A DNA stretch of 64,000 nt from Xanthobacter oligotrophicus (GTDB lineage Bacteria; Pseudomonadota; Alphaproteobacteria; Rhizobiales; Xanthobacteraceae). Positions 36,131 to 44,406 of the stretch are shown here, in pieces. The stretch covers positions 357,559 through 421,558 of the forward strand of contig NZ_VTTL01000004.1 of the NCBI RefSeq assembly GCF_008364685.1, given 5' to 3'. How positions within the stretch are numbered: position 1 is the first letter of the stretch; each line of letters opens with the position of its first letter. The notes under the pieces are model-generated. The model saw nothing but the letters and a program-made list of their open reading frames with translations, was not told the origin of the DNA and did not search any database. Both the position numbers and the translations under genes were made by a program.

Positions 36131-36174
36131 CTAGAGCGATTCCCGCGGGTAAGGGCGAGCGGAAAACGCTCTAG
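36131..36174. repeat. Palindrome overlapping the hisI stop codon
   Basis: The arms CTAGAGCG (36131-36138) and CGCTCTAG (36167-36174) are perfect 8-bp complements, with ATTCCCGC and GCGGAAAA extending the pairing inward. The hisI TAG codon is made by the right arm. It may act as the hisI terminator; repeats with CTAGAGCG ends recur in Hyphomicrobiales genomes as far as I know. Confidence 0.6.
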
Positions 36175-36665
36175 TGGTCGTGACCGTGGCCGTCCTTGCC
36201 GTAGACGGCGGCGGGATCGAAGCGCGGCGCATCGCCGGTGAAGGCGAGCCGCACTTCGGCCGACGGCGTCACGCCCAACGGTACCGTGCGGTAGAAACAG
36301 GAGCGCCTACCGGTGTGGCAGGCAGCGCCCGTGCCGCCCATCTCCACCTTGATCACCACCGCGTCCTGGTCGCAGTCGATGCGCATCTCCCGCACCTTCT
36401 GGGTGTGGCCGGAGGTCTCGCCCTTCTTCCAGAGCTTGCCGCGGGAGCGGCTGAAATAATGCGCCTCGCCGGTCTCGATGGTGAGGGCGAGGGCCTGCGC
36501 ATTCATGTGGGCGAGCATCAGCACCTCGCCGGTCCCGGCATCCACCGCCACGCAGGTGATGAGGCCGTTGGCGTCGAAGCGGGGGGAGAGGATGGTGTCC
36601 TCCTCCAGCGCCGCGCCCTTGCCGGCGGCGGGGAAGGCGAAGGCGGGTGTGGTCTCGGAGCTCAT
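36171..36665 (-). CDS. hisI: Phosphoribosyl-AMP cyclohydrolase
   Basis: 164 residues. Motifs of His[38 protein letters not shown], the D-C-D-Q-D cluster (near 99-103) for magnesium, and zinc cysteines in ACHTGRRSC. It opens the purine ring in histidine biosynthesis. It is a separate protein, not fused to HisE, as in other alphaproteobacteria. The C-terminus is a His-rich HGHDH tail. FolE is the upstream neighbour. Confidence 0.93.
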   Translation of the reverse strand: MSSETTPAFAFPAAGKGAALEEDTILSPRFDANGLITCVAVDAGTGEVLMLAHMNAQALALTIETGEAHYFSRSRGKLWKKGETSGHTQKVREMRIDCDQDAVVIKVEMGGTGAACHTGRRSCFYRTVPLGVTPSAEVRLAFTGDAPRFDPAAVYGKDGHGHDH

Positions 36666-36684
36666 GGTCTCTCATCGAACGGAA

Positions 36685-36715
36685 CGGGGCGTCCCCGCAT
36701 GGCAGGAACGCCCCG
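36685..36715 (-). terminator. Hairpin between folE and hisI
   Basis: Seven-bp arms CGGGGCG and CGCCCCG with a 17-nt loop lie 20 bp upstream of the hisI ATG, downstream of folE. No T-run follows, so this may be a folE end or part of the hisI leader. Confidence 0.4.
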
Positions 36716-36745
36716 ATGAAATGTGAATGTCAACTGTGCCCTAAG

Positions 36746-36784
36746 TCAGGACCTGCGGTCAGGACCCGCCTTCAGGACCTGTTT
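36746..36784 (-). repeat. Three 13-bp tandem repeats after folE that put stops in every frame
   Basis: Units TCAGGACCTGCGG, TCAGGACCCGCCT and TCAGGACCTGTTT start at 36746, 36759 and 36772. The folE end itself (TCAAGAC at 36785) looks like a fourth. On the minus strand each unit begins with a TGA, spaced 13 bp, so TGA occurs in all three frames right after the folE stop. Confidence 0.7.
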
Positions 36785-37519
36785 TCAAGACTTGGAGCGC
36801 ACCAGGGTGATGAAGCGCACCTGCTCGGCCGGGTCGTCCCGGAACACGCCGGTGAACTGGGTGGTGAGGGTGGAGACGCCCTGCTTGGTGATGCCGCGCA
36901 TGGACATGCACATGTGCTCGGCCTCGATCATCACCGCCACGCCGCGCGGGCGCAGGCCTTCGTCGAGGGTGGTGGTGATCTGCGAGGTCAGGTGCTCCTG
37001 CGTCTGCAGGCGGCGGGCGAAGATGTCCACCACCCGCGCGATCTTGGACAGGCCCACCACCCGCTCGACCGGGAAATAGGCGATATGCGCCTTGCCCACG
37101 AACGGCACCATGTGGTGCTCGCAATGGGAGTGGAAGGGAATGTCGCGCACCAGCACGAAATCGTCGAAGGTGCCGATCTCGCCGAAGGTGCGCTCCAGCA
37201 ACTCTTCGCTGTCCTCGCCATAGCCGGAGAACAGCTCGTCATAGGACTTCACCACACGCTTCGGCGTGTCGAGCAGGCCTTCGCGGGCGGGGTCCTCGCC
37301 GATATAGGCGAGCAGGGTGCGCACGGCGGCTTCCGCCTCCTGCCGCGAGGGGCGAGGGGTGCCATCCGGCAGCGGGGGATGAACCTTGGGTACCGGGGGC
37401 GCGCCATCCGGCCGCGCCACAACCTTGGAGGCAGCCTTGGCTGCCGCCTTGAGCTTGCGCTCACGCTCTTCGTTCTCGGCCTGCGCCTTGAACAACTTCA
37501 CAACCGCGTCCATGCCCAA
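36785..37519 (-). CDS. folE: GTP cyclohydrolase I
   Basis: 244 residues. The core (about 60-240) has the zinc ligands in [11 protein letters not shown] (Cys and His) and EHMCMSMRG, and the [21 protein letters not shown] motif with [11 protein letters not shown] near the end. The first 55 residues are a basic, Ala/Lys-rich tail. It makes dihydroneopterin triphosphate, the first step to folate (and pterin cofactors). The ATG at 37519 is the only sensible start. Confidence 0.95.
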   Translation of the reverse strand: MGMDAVVKLFKAQAENEERERKLKAAAKAASKVVARPDGAPPVPKVHPPLPDGTPRPSRQEAEAAVRTLLAYIGEDPAREGLLDTPKRVVKSYDELFSGYGEDSEELLERTFGEIGTFDDFVLVRDIPFHSHCEHHMVPFVGKAHIAYFPVERVVGLSKIARVVDIFARRLQTQEHLTSQITTTLDEGLRPRGVAVMIEAEHMCMSMRGITKQGVSTLTTQFTGVFRDDPAEQVRFITLVRSKS

Positions 37520-37894
37520 CTCCGTTCGACCCGCTCCCGGCAGCGCCCATCAGGGCCAACCCGTGGAAGCGGGAGTGTCACCGGTCGTCGGCTACGCATG
37601 CGCGGTGTCGCTCAAACCGCGCCCCGCCGGTTTATCCGGCGGCGGCTTTGCCGTCCGTATCCTGTTCCGAGATCCGAAAAGCCGGACCTAGAATTATGAT
37701 GGGGCCGAATGCCCGTTTTCGCAAGGGCGGCGCGCCGGGCGGAGGTGTCGCGATGCCGTGCACGGCTCGTGCGCCGGCCGCCCTTCCGCCCGTTGCTCCC
37801 GAGGCTATATAAGAAGCTTGAGCCGGCAGGGCGCATGCCCGCGCCGCCCGTCCTTCGCAACCGACCCGCCCCCCGAGGGCAGGGGAAGCCGCCC
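37520..37894. other. Divergent control region folE / NifU-like gene, with a candidate -10 box
   Basis: 375 bp without a gene. CTATAT at 37805-37810, the rhizobial-type -10 hexamer, is the only AT-rich patch of the right half and lies 84 bp ahead of the NifU-like start; the -35 at the proper spacing is poor. Another AT-richer patch (37660-37700) could serve folE. Confidence 0.4.
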
Positions 37895-38371
37895 ATGATC
37901 AACGACGTCTATAACGCCCGCATCCTCGCCCTCGCCGCCGATATCCCGCGCATCGGCCGGCTTGCCGCGCCGCAGGCGAGCGCCAAGGCCCATTCGCGCC
38001 TGTGCGGTTCCACGGTGACGGTGGATCTGGTGCTGGACGGCGACCGGGTGGCGGATTTCGCCCACGAGGTGCGCGCCTGCGCCCTCGGCCAGGCCTCCTC
38101 CTCGCTGATGGCGCGCCATGTGATCGGCGCTAGCACGGCGGAACTGCGCGCGGTGCGCGAGGCCATGTGGAAGATGCTGCGCGACAATGGCCCGCACCCG
38201 GACGGCCGCTGGGACGAGTTGAAGGTGCTGGAGCCGGTGCGCGACTACAAGGCCCGCCACGCCTCCACCATGCTCACCTTCGACGCGGTGGTGGACGCCA
38301 TCGACCAGATCGAGGCCGCGCGCGCCGCCAAGGATCAGCTCGCCGGCGAAGCCGCTTCCGCGACCAGCTGA
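37895..38371 (+). CDS. IscU/SufU-like iron-sulphur scaffold, third cysteine absent
   Basis: 158 residues from the ATG at 37895. The IscU/SufU fold is recognisable: LCGSTVTVDL (about 36-45) and RACALGQASSSLMA (about 61-74) supply two of the cysteines. Where the third cluster ligand is expected near the C-terminus, the sequence is ARHASTMLTF (about 123-132), without cysteine. This branch is common in alphaproteobacteria next to yidD, so the change is likely ancestral, but it would alter cluster binding. The role is probably scaffold-like or a tRNA thiolation accessory; not established. Confidence 0.78.
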   Translation: MINDVYNARILALAADIPRIGRLAAPQASAKAHSRLCGSTVTVDLVLDGDRVADFAHEVRACALGQASSSLMARHVIGASTAELRAVREAMWKMLRDNGPHPDGRWDELKVLEPVRDYKARHASTMLTFDAVVDAIDQIEAARAAKDQLAGEAASATS

Positions 38372-38375
38372 GACC

Positions 38376-39074
38376 TCAGCCTGCCGTGCTTTGCGCAGCG
38401 CGGGTATCGATGGCGGCGATGGCTTCCTCCGCGGCCTGATCGAAGGCGGCTTCCAGCGCCGGGCAGGCGCCGGCGAGGCCCTCCGCCACGGCACGGGACC
38501 ATTCCACATAGGCCCGGGCGCGGGCGGGGGCCCAGTCCTGCGGCGGGTCCTCGGCCAGCGAACGCAGGTTCGCGGTCTTGTCGGCGAGCTTCAGCACCTT
38601 GGCGCGGGCGGACAGATGCGGGGCGTGGACCACCTGCAGGCGCTTGCGCTCGGCGGCTTCCAGGGCCTTGTCGTCGGTGACCTCCATGACGAGGGCCGCC
38701 ACGTCGGACCCGAAGGTGGCCTCGATCTCGGCGGCGGTCACATCCTGGTCCTCCACCACGTCGTGGAGCAGGGCGGCGGCGACCAGGGCGGCGTCCTGCC
38801 CACCGGTCGCTTCGCTCACGAGAAGGGCCACCTCCGCCAGATGGTTGACATAGGGCTGGGCGCGCCGACCCTTGCGGCGCTGGTCGGTGTGGCGCAGCGT
38901 CGCGAAGGCGAGGGCGCGCACCACCAAGGCCAGCGGCGCGGTGGACGCAGCGGGTTCGGTCGCGGCGGTTGAGGCAGGATCGCTTGTCACGGGTTTACCT
39001 CCGCAGGGCGGAGCCGTGGCGGTCGCCGGGACCAACACGGCCCGGCCACGTTTGTGGGATTGGATGGCATTCAT
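38376..39074 (-). CDS. Stand-alone RelA/SpoT-type HD phosphohydrolase (MESH1-like)
   Basis: 232 residues. After a Thr/Ala-rich tail (1-45) comes an HD domain: FATLRHTDQRRKG, NHLAEVALLV, then the metal-binding ALLHDVVED (about 101-109) and KLADKTANLRSL (about 161-172), the order found in SpoT hydrolases. No synthetase, TGS or ACT domain is present. Such short proteins hydrolyse (p)ppGpp, or NADPH in animals. Start ATG 39074 is taken; a later GTG (near residue 29) is possible. Confidence 0.82.
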   Translation of the reverse strand: MNAIQSHKRGRAVLVPATATAPPCGGKPVTSDPASTAATEPAASTAPLALVVRALAFATLRHTDQRRKGRRAQPYVNHLAEVALLVSEATGGQDAALVAAALLHDVVEDQDVTAAEIEATFGSDVAALVMEVTDDKALEAAERKRLQVVHAPHLSARAKVLKLADKTANLRSLAEDPPQDWAPARARAYVEWSRAVAEGLAGACPALEAAFDQAAEEAIAAIDTRAAQSTAG

Positions 39075-39116
39075 CAGCGCCGTTCACCATGGCGAATCTG
39101 AGGCAACAGGAACCAC

Positions 39117-39491
39117 ATGGGCGGGGAACGGGCAGGGGGCAGACCGGTGGACGCCAGCGCGGCGCAGCCGGGAGTGGCGGGCTTCATCGCGAGGCTACCG
39201 CGCCATGTGATGCGCCTGCCGATCCTGTTCTATCGCTACACCCTGTCGTCCTTCATGGGCCGCCAGTGCCGCTATCTGCCCACCTGCTCGGAATATGCGG
39301 AGGAGGCGGTGATGCGCCATGGCGCGCTCGCTGGCTCGGTGATGGCCACCGCCCGCATCTGCCGCTGCAATCCCTGGGGCGGGCACGGCTACGACCCGGT
39401 GCCTAGCTGCCTGCCGGCGGAGGCGCGCTGGTATCGCTTCTGGCGCTACGGCGTCTGGCGCATGCCGAAGGGGCCGGGCGAAGAGGGCTGA
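39117..39491 (+). CDS. yidD: Membrane protein insertion efficiency factor YidD
   Basis: 124 residues against about 85 in Escherichia coli, with a 30-residue N-terminal and a short C-terminal extension. The core reads [28 protein letters not shown], with the cysteine-rich [10 protein letters not shown] (53-62), and [16 protein letters not shown] (82-97). It assists YidC in inserting small membrane proteins at the inner membrane. Here it is apart from rpmH/rnpA, as is frequent in this order. Confidence 0.9.
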   Translation: MGGERAGGRPVDASAAQPGVAGFIARLPRHVMRLPILFYRYTLSSFMGRQCRYLPTCSEYAEEAVMRHGALAGSVMATARICRCNPWGGHGYDPVPSCLPAEARWYRFWRYGVWRMPKGPGEEG

Positions 39492-39595
39492 GGGCGTCAG
39501 CCATCCGTGCCCCGGCCGACTGCAACGAAGCGCAGCGCGGTGCAAGGACTCCGCCGCAGGCGCTTCCCGGGACACCCGATTGCCTGCTGCGCTGG

Positions 39596-39638
39596 GTCCC
39601 GGCTCGGCGCTCCGGCTGCGCCGTCGCTGGTCCGGGAC
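39596..39638. terminator. Extragenic palindrome between yidD and PBP gene
   Basis: GTCCCGG (39596-39602) pairs with CCGGGAC (39632-39638), and CGGCGC pairs with GCGCCG inside. It lies in the 170-bp gap between convergent genes and may end both transcripts; no T-run is present. GGGTCCCGG...GGTCCGGGAC palindromes are common in related genomes. Confidence 0.5.
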
Positions 39639-39661
39639 GCGATGCGCCGTTTGGCCTGTGC

Positions 39662-41956
39662 TCAGTTGCGCTGCACCGGGGCGGGCATGGGAGCAGCACC
39701 GGGGACCGCGGGGCTGGTAGCGCGGGCTGTCGGCTGGGGCGCCGTGGCGGGGGTGGCGTCGGTGAGGCGCACCTCGGCCTCCTTCAGCATGCGCTCCAGC
39801 GCCGCGAGCCGTTCCGCCGCGCGCGGGGAGAGGGTGATCGGCCGCTCGGTCTCAAGGCCCGGCACGGTCATGGTCGCCGGCGTTTCGTCCAGCTTCGGGA
39901 TCGGCGTGGTGACGCCGGGGATCGGCTTGATCTCGATGCCCTGGTGGGCATAGGCCATCACCTTCTGCCAGGTCATGGCGGGCAGGGTGCCGCCGGTCAT
40001 CTTGTTCATCACGGCATAGTCGTCGTTGCCGAACCACACGCCAGCCACATAATTGCCGGTGAAGCCCATGAACCAGGCATCGCGATAGGCATTGGTGGTG
40101 CCGGTCTTGCCCGCCACCTTGGAATTGACGAGGCGGGCGCGGCGGCCGGTGCCGTTCTCCACCACGTTGTTCAGCATGTCGTTGATGTCATAGAGCTGCT
40201 GGGTGGGGATGATCTGCACGCTCTTGGGTGCGTCGCGGTCGAAGCGCCACACCACCTCGCCATTGCCGACGCGCATCTCCACCACCGCGTGGGGATAGAC
40301 GCTCTTGCCGCCGTTCGCGAACACCGAATAGGCGGTGGTCATGTCGAACAGGGTCACCTCGGCGGCGCCCAGCGGCAGCGGCGCGCTGATGGGCAGCTGG
40401 GTGCGAATGCCCATCTGGTGGGCGAGATCGACGATCTTCTTGCGGCCGAACTTCTCCGCGAGGCGCACCGCCACCGTGTTCAGCGAATGCTGGAGCGCCG
40501 TCTTCAGGGTGATGGACCCCATGTAGGAGCGGCCGTAATTCTGCGGGCACCAGTTGCCGAGGCAGATGGGCGCGTCCTGCACGATGGTGGACGGCTTGAA
40601 GCCGTTCATCAGCGCCACCGTGTAGACGAAGGGCTTGAAGGAGGAGCCGGGCTGGCGCAGGGCGTCGGTGGCGCGGTTGAACTGGCTCTCGCCATAGTCG
40701 CGCCCGCCCACCATGGTGCGCAGGGTGCCGTTGGGCTCCATCACCACGATGCCGCCCTGCTTCACCTTGTAGTCGCGGCCGAACTCGGCGAGAGAGGTCT
40801 CCAGCGCCGCGTCCGCCACCTTCTGGATGTTGGGGTCGAGGCCGGTGCGCACGATGAAGTTGCGCTCCACCACCGAGGGAGGCAGCTGGTCCACCAGCTT
40901 CTTCACCTCGCCGAAGGCGTAGTCGAGATAGAAGTCCGGCACGTCGTCGTCGCGGCGGTCCACCGGGGTGGCCGGGTTGCGGCGGGCGCCGAACACCTGG
41001 CCTTCCGTCATGAAGCCGGCATCCACCAGATTGTCGAGCACGGTGGAGGCGCGGGCTCGGGCGGCGGGCAGGTTGACGTGGGGGGCGTATTTGGACGGCG
41101 CCTTGAACAGGCCGGCCATCATGGCGGCCTCGGCGAGGTTTACCTCGCGCACCGACTTGCCGAAATAATAGCGCGCCGCCGCGTCCACCCCGTAGGCGCC
41201 GCCGCCGAGATAGGCGCGGTCGAGATAGAGCTTCAGGATTTGGCTCTTGGTCAGCCGCGCCTCCAGCCAGATAGCGAGGAAGGCCTCCTTGATCTTGCGC
41301 TCGATGGTGCGCTCGTTGGACAGGAACAGGTTCTTGGCGAGCTGCTGGGAGAGCGAGGAGCCACCCTGCCGCACGCCGCCCGCCCGCGCATTGGTGACCA
41401 CGGCGCGGAACGTGCCGGCGACATCGATGCCCCAGTGCTCGTAGAAGCGCCGGTCCTCGGTGGCCAGCGTTGCCTTGATGAGGTTGTCGGGAATGTCCTC
41501 CAGCGGCACCGTGTCGTTCTGCTTCACGCCCCGTTCGCCGATGGTGTTTCCGTAGCGATCAAGGAAGGTGACGGCGAGTTCGGTGCGCTTGAGCCAGTCG
41601 TCGGAGGTCTCGCGGAAGGCCGGAATGGCCAGCGCCAGCATCACCAGCGCGCCGGCCAGCGACAGGGTCAGGCCCTCGGAGGCCATGCCGGCGGCGAAGC
41701 GAGACACGCCGGTGAGGTTGAACCGCTCGGTGAAGGCCGCATAGGCGGAGACCGCCCGGCGGGTGCGTGCGCCGAGGCTGAACAGCCCGCTGTCGAGCAG
41801 GGCGTCGAAATCGAGCATCAACCCGCGCAGGCGCGTGCCGAAGGAGGAACGCGCCGGGCCGGGGCGAGCCGAATCGAGGCGCACCTCGTTAGGGCGCTTG
41901 TCGTCGCGGGCCTTTTCGTCGCGGGCCTTGGGGTCGGTCGGTTCGCGCTCGGTCAC
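39662..41956 (-). CDS. Class A penicillin-binding protein (PBP1A/1C family)
   Basis: 764 residues from a GTG at 41956. A basic cytoplasmic tail and one membrane anchor (about 85-115) precede the glycosyltransferase domain: ATEDRRFYEHWGID (catalytic Glu near 167) and GGSSLSQQLAKNLFLS. The transpeptidase has the active Ser in PGSSFKPF (near 443), SLN in the second motif and KTGTTNAYRDAWF (near 620). The C-terminal 100 residues are Pro/Thr-rich with no fold. It builds and cross-links peptidoglycan. It is followed on the same strand by no partner; the yidB gene lies upstream. Confidence 0.93.
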   Translation of the reverse strand: MTEREPTDPKARDEKARDDKRPNEVRLDSARPGPARSSFGTRLRGLMLDFDALLDSGLFSLGARTRRAVSAYAAFTERFNLTGVSRFAAGMASEGLTLSLAGALVMLALAIPAFRETSDDWLKRTELAVTFLDRYGNTIGERGVKQNDTVPLEDIPDNLIKATLATEDRRFYEHWGIDVAGTFRAVVTNARAGGVRQGGSSLSQQLAKNLFLSNERTIERKIKEAFLAIWLEARLTKSQILKLYLDRAYLGGGAYGVDAAARYYFGKSVREVNLAEAAMMAGLFKAPSKYAPHVNLPAARARASTVLDNLVDAGFMTEGQVFGARRNPATPVDRRDDDVPDFYLDYAFGEVKKLVDQLPPSVVERNFIVRTGLDPNIQKVADAALETSLAEFGRDYKVKQGGIVVMEPNGTLRTMVGGRDYGESQFNRATDALRQPGSSFKPFVYTVALMNGFKPSTIVQDAPICLGNWCPQNYGRSYMGSITLKTALQHSLNTVAVRLAEKFGRKKIVDLAHQMGIRTQLPISAPLPLGAAEVTLFDMTTAYSVFANGGKSVYPHAVVEMRVGNGEVVWRFDRDAPKSVQIIPTQQLYDINDMLNNVVENGTGRRARLVNSKVAGKTGTTNAYRDAWFMGFTGNYVAGVWFGNDDYAVMNKMTGGTLPAMTWQKVMAYAHQGIEIKPIPGVTTPIPKLDETPATMTVPGLETERPITLSPRAAERLAALERMLKEAEVRLTDATPATAPQPTARATSPAVPGAAPMPAPVQRN

Positions 41957-42092
41957 GGTTCGGGCTCGGTTCAGCGGGTCCGGCGGCGCCCCCGCGCCCG
42001 CGCATCGCCGCTCATGTCTGTCTTCCTCAGCCCCACTCTATAACGCGCCGCCGAAAATCGCGCGAGCTTGGCGCGGGTTCGGCGCTACGAAC

Positions 42093-42509
42093 TCAGCGTC
42101 CCGGCACGTTCAGTACGCCCTCGGGGCTCAGGCGATCGATGATGGTGGGCAGGTGCTGCGCCAGAAGGTCCGGCAGCTGGTCCGCCGAGAGGCCGAGGGT
42201 GGTCGCCACCTCTCCCAGCCGGTCCGCGCCCAGGGCCGCCGTGATCTGCTCGGCGCTGACCGGGGCGTTGGGGCCGTTGGAGATCCAGCTCGCCACCGCA
42301 TCCGAGAGACCGGCGTGCTGGAGCTGCTCCAGCACGCCGTCGAGGCTGCCGAAGGGGGTCTTGGCAAAGGCGGAGTTGAGCAGGCCGGGCAGCATCTGCC
42401 CCATGGGGCCGTTCAGCACGGTCTCCAGCAGACTGCCGGCGCCGTCGGTGCCGGCCTTGCTCAGCATATTGCTCAGGATACCACCCACCATATTGTCGAA
42501 GAGGCCCAT
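42093..42509 (-). CDS. YidB/DUF937 family protein
   Basis: 138 residues from the ATG at 42509; the frame extends 20 codons upstream without a site. The opening MGLFDNMVGGILSNML is a DUF937/YidB hallmark, followed by helices rich in Leu and Gly and a C-terminal segment on LSADQLPDLLAQHLPTIID. A small soluble protein of unknown function. Divergent from ccmI by 233 bp. Confidence 0.82.
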   Translation of the reverse strand: MGLFDNMVGGILSNMLSKAGTDGAGSLLETVLNGPMGQMLPGLLNSAFAKTPFGSLDGVLEQLQHAGLSDAVASWISNGPNAPVSAEQITAALGADRLGEVATTLGLSADQLPDLLAQHLPTIIDRLSPEGVLNVPGR

Positions 42510-42742
42510 GGCCGACGCTCCGTTGGTCCCGTGGCGCGCGCTCGCGCGTCCTATGGTGCTCCGCTGCACTGCATGATGCGGCGCGGTAAGGGTTGGTGTA
42601 CCGGATCGGCTGTGCGAAGTCGATTGTGCCCGCCGTGCCCTTGGGGCCGATCACAAGTCGGAGCGCACCCTGCGGCTCCGCGCCGCTGGGACGGCATGTG
42701 GCCTATGCAGCCATCCTTTCACCCGCTAACGGCTCTGAGGTG

Positions 42743-43927
42743 ATGATCTCACTGTCCCTGTTCGCAGCCTTTGCGCTCATGACCGCCCTCGCGGCGCTTG
42801 CCGTGCTGTGGCCCCTGTCGCGCGTCCGCGCCGCGCGGGGCGCGCATGATGCCGACCTTGCGGTCTATCGCGACCAGCTCGCCGAGATCGCCCGCGACGC
42901 CAAGTCCGGCCGCCTGCCCAAGGCGGAGGCGGAAGCCGCGCGCATCGAGGTGGCGCGGCGCATGCTCGCGGCCGATTCCGCGCAGGAGGCGGCCGCGATC
43001 GAGGATCCGGCTCGCGTCGCGCGCCAGGTCACACGGCGTCGTCGCGCTGCCGCCGTGTTCGCGCTGCTGTTCGTGCCCGTCTTCGCGGCCGGCCTCTATG
43101 GGAGGCTCGGCTCCCCCCGGCTTCCCGGCGCGCCGCTGGCCGAGCGCCTGACGGCGGCGCCCGACCGCAGCGACGTGGCCATCCTGGTGCGGCGGGTGGA
43201 GGAGCATCTCCAGAAGAATCCCAATGACGGGGCCGGATACGAGATCCTGGCGCCGGTCTACCTGCGCATTGGGCGGCCGGAGGATGCCGCCCGCGCCTAT
43301 GCCGAGGCCATCCGCATCCTCGGTCCCTCCGCCGTGCGCCATTCGTCCCGAGGCGAAGCGCTGGTGGTCGCCTCCGACGGCCTCGTGACCGCCGATGCCG
43401 CCCGCGCCTTCGCCGATGCGCTGGCCCTCGACCCCAATGAGCCGCGCTCGGCCTATTTCCTCGGCCTCGCCGCCGAGCAGGACGGCCGCGCCGAGGATGC
43501 GGCGCGGATCTGGGGCCAGTTGCTCGCCCGCACGCCGGCCAACGCGCCCTATCGGCCCATGGTGGCGGCCGCCCTCGCACGGGTGGGCGGGGTCGCTCCG
43601 GCGGCCCCGGTTGCAGGTGCGCCCGTCCAGCCCGGTCCCGCCGCGGCGGATGTGGCGGCGGCTGCCTCCCTGTCGACCGACGAGCGCAACGCCATGGTTC
43701 GTGGCATGGTGGCCCGTCTCGCCGAGCGGCTTTCCACCGAGCCCAACGATATCGAGGGCTGGCTGCGCCTGGTGCGGGCCTATGGCGTGCTCGGCGACAA
43801 GGACAAGGCGGCGGAGGCCCTGAAAACGGCACGCGCCACCTTCAAGGACAATGCAGAAGCTCTCGGGCGGCTCGATGCCGCCGAGAAGGAGCTCGCGGCA
43901 AGGACGGGACCGGGAGACAAAGGATGA
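42743..43927 (+). CDS. ccmI: Cytochrome c maturation protein CcmI
   Basis: 394 residues from the ATG at 42743; GTG at 42740 is the only close rival. Two N-terminal transmembrane helices (about 3-22 and 98-117) flank a cytoplasmic leucine-zipper-like loop ([18 protein letters not shown]). The periplasmic part (about 130-394) holds tetratricopeptide-like helices with [14 protein letters not shown] and [14 protein letters not shown]. It chaperones apocytochrome c to the CcmF/CcmH lyase. It heads the ccmIEFH operon. Confidence 0.9.
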   Translation: MISLSLFAAFALMTALAALAVLWPLSRVRAARGAHDADLAVYRDQLAEIARDAKSGRLPKAEAEAARIEVARRMLAADSAQEAAAIEDPARVARQVTRRRRAAAVFALLFVPVFAAGLYGRLGSPRLPGAPLAERLTAAPDRSDVAILVRRVEEHLQKNPNDGAGYEILAPVYLRIGRPEDAARAYAEAIRILGPSAVRHSSRGEALVVASDGLVTADAARAFADALALDPNEPRSAYFLGLAAEQDGRAEDAARIWGQLLARTPANAPYRPMVAAALARVGGVAPAAPVAGAPVQPGPAAADVAAAASLSTDERNAMVRGMVARLAERLSTEPNDIEGWLRLVRAYGVLGDKDKAAEALKTARATFKDNAEALGRLDAAEKELAARTGPGDKG

Positions 43928-44403
43928 CGCGCAAAGGCCGGCGGCTGGTTCTCATCGGAGCAGGACTCGGCGTGCTCGCGCTCGCGGCGGGGCTCATCCT
44001 GTCCGCCCTCAACGACACCATCGTGTTCTTCCGCTCGCCCACGGAAGTGGCGCAGCAGCAGGTGGCCCCCGGCGCGCGCCTGCGCCTCGGCGGGCTGGTG
44101 GAGACCGGCAGCGTCGTCAAGTCCGGCACCGTCACCACCTTCAAGGTCACCGACGGCAACGCCGCGGTGAAGGTGGCCTATTCCGGCATCCTGCCGGACC
44201 TGTTCCGGGAAGGGCAGGGGGTGGTGGCCGAAGGCGCGCTCCAGAGCGACGGCAGCTTCAAGGCCGACAGCGTGCTCGCCAAACACGACGAGAAATACAT
44301 GCCCCGCGAGGTGGCCGACGCCCTGAAGAAGCAGGGCCGCTGGCAGGAAGGAGGCCCCACGCCCGGCACCGCTTCGCCCGTCCAGCGCGCGCCGGGGAGC
44401 TGA
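43924..44403 (+). CDS. ccmE: Haem chaperone CcmE
   Basis: 159 residues. The start overlaps the ccmI stop (ATGA). A single membrane anchor (about 8-28) precedes the OB-fold. The covalent haem-binding His121 is in [10 protein letters not shown] with Tyr125 as the haem-contact partner (H-x3-Y). A short Gly/Pro tail ends the protein. It carries haem from CcmC/D to CcmF. CcmABCD are not in view, so the system is split over two loci. Confidence 0.95.
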   Translation: MTRKGRRLVLIGAGLGVLALAAGLILSALNDTIVFFRSPTEVAQQQVAPGARLRLGGLVETGSVVKSGTVTTFKVTDGNAAVKVAYSGILPDLFREGQGVVAEGALQSDGSFKADSVLAKHDEKYMPREVADALKKQGRWQEGGPTPGTASPVQRAPGS

Positions 44404-44406
44404 GCC

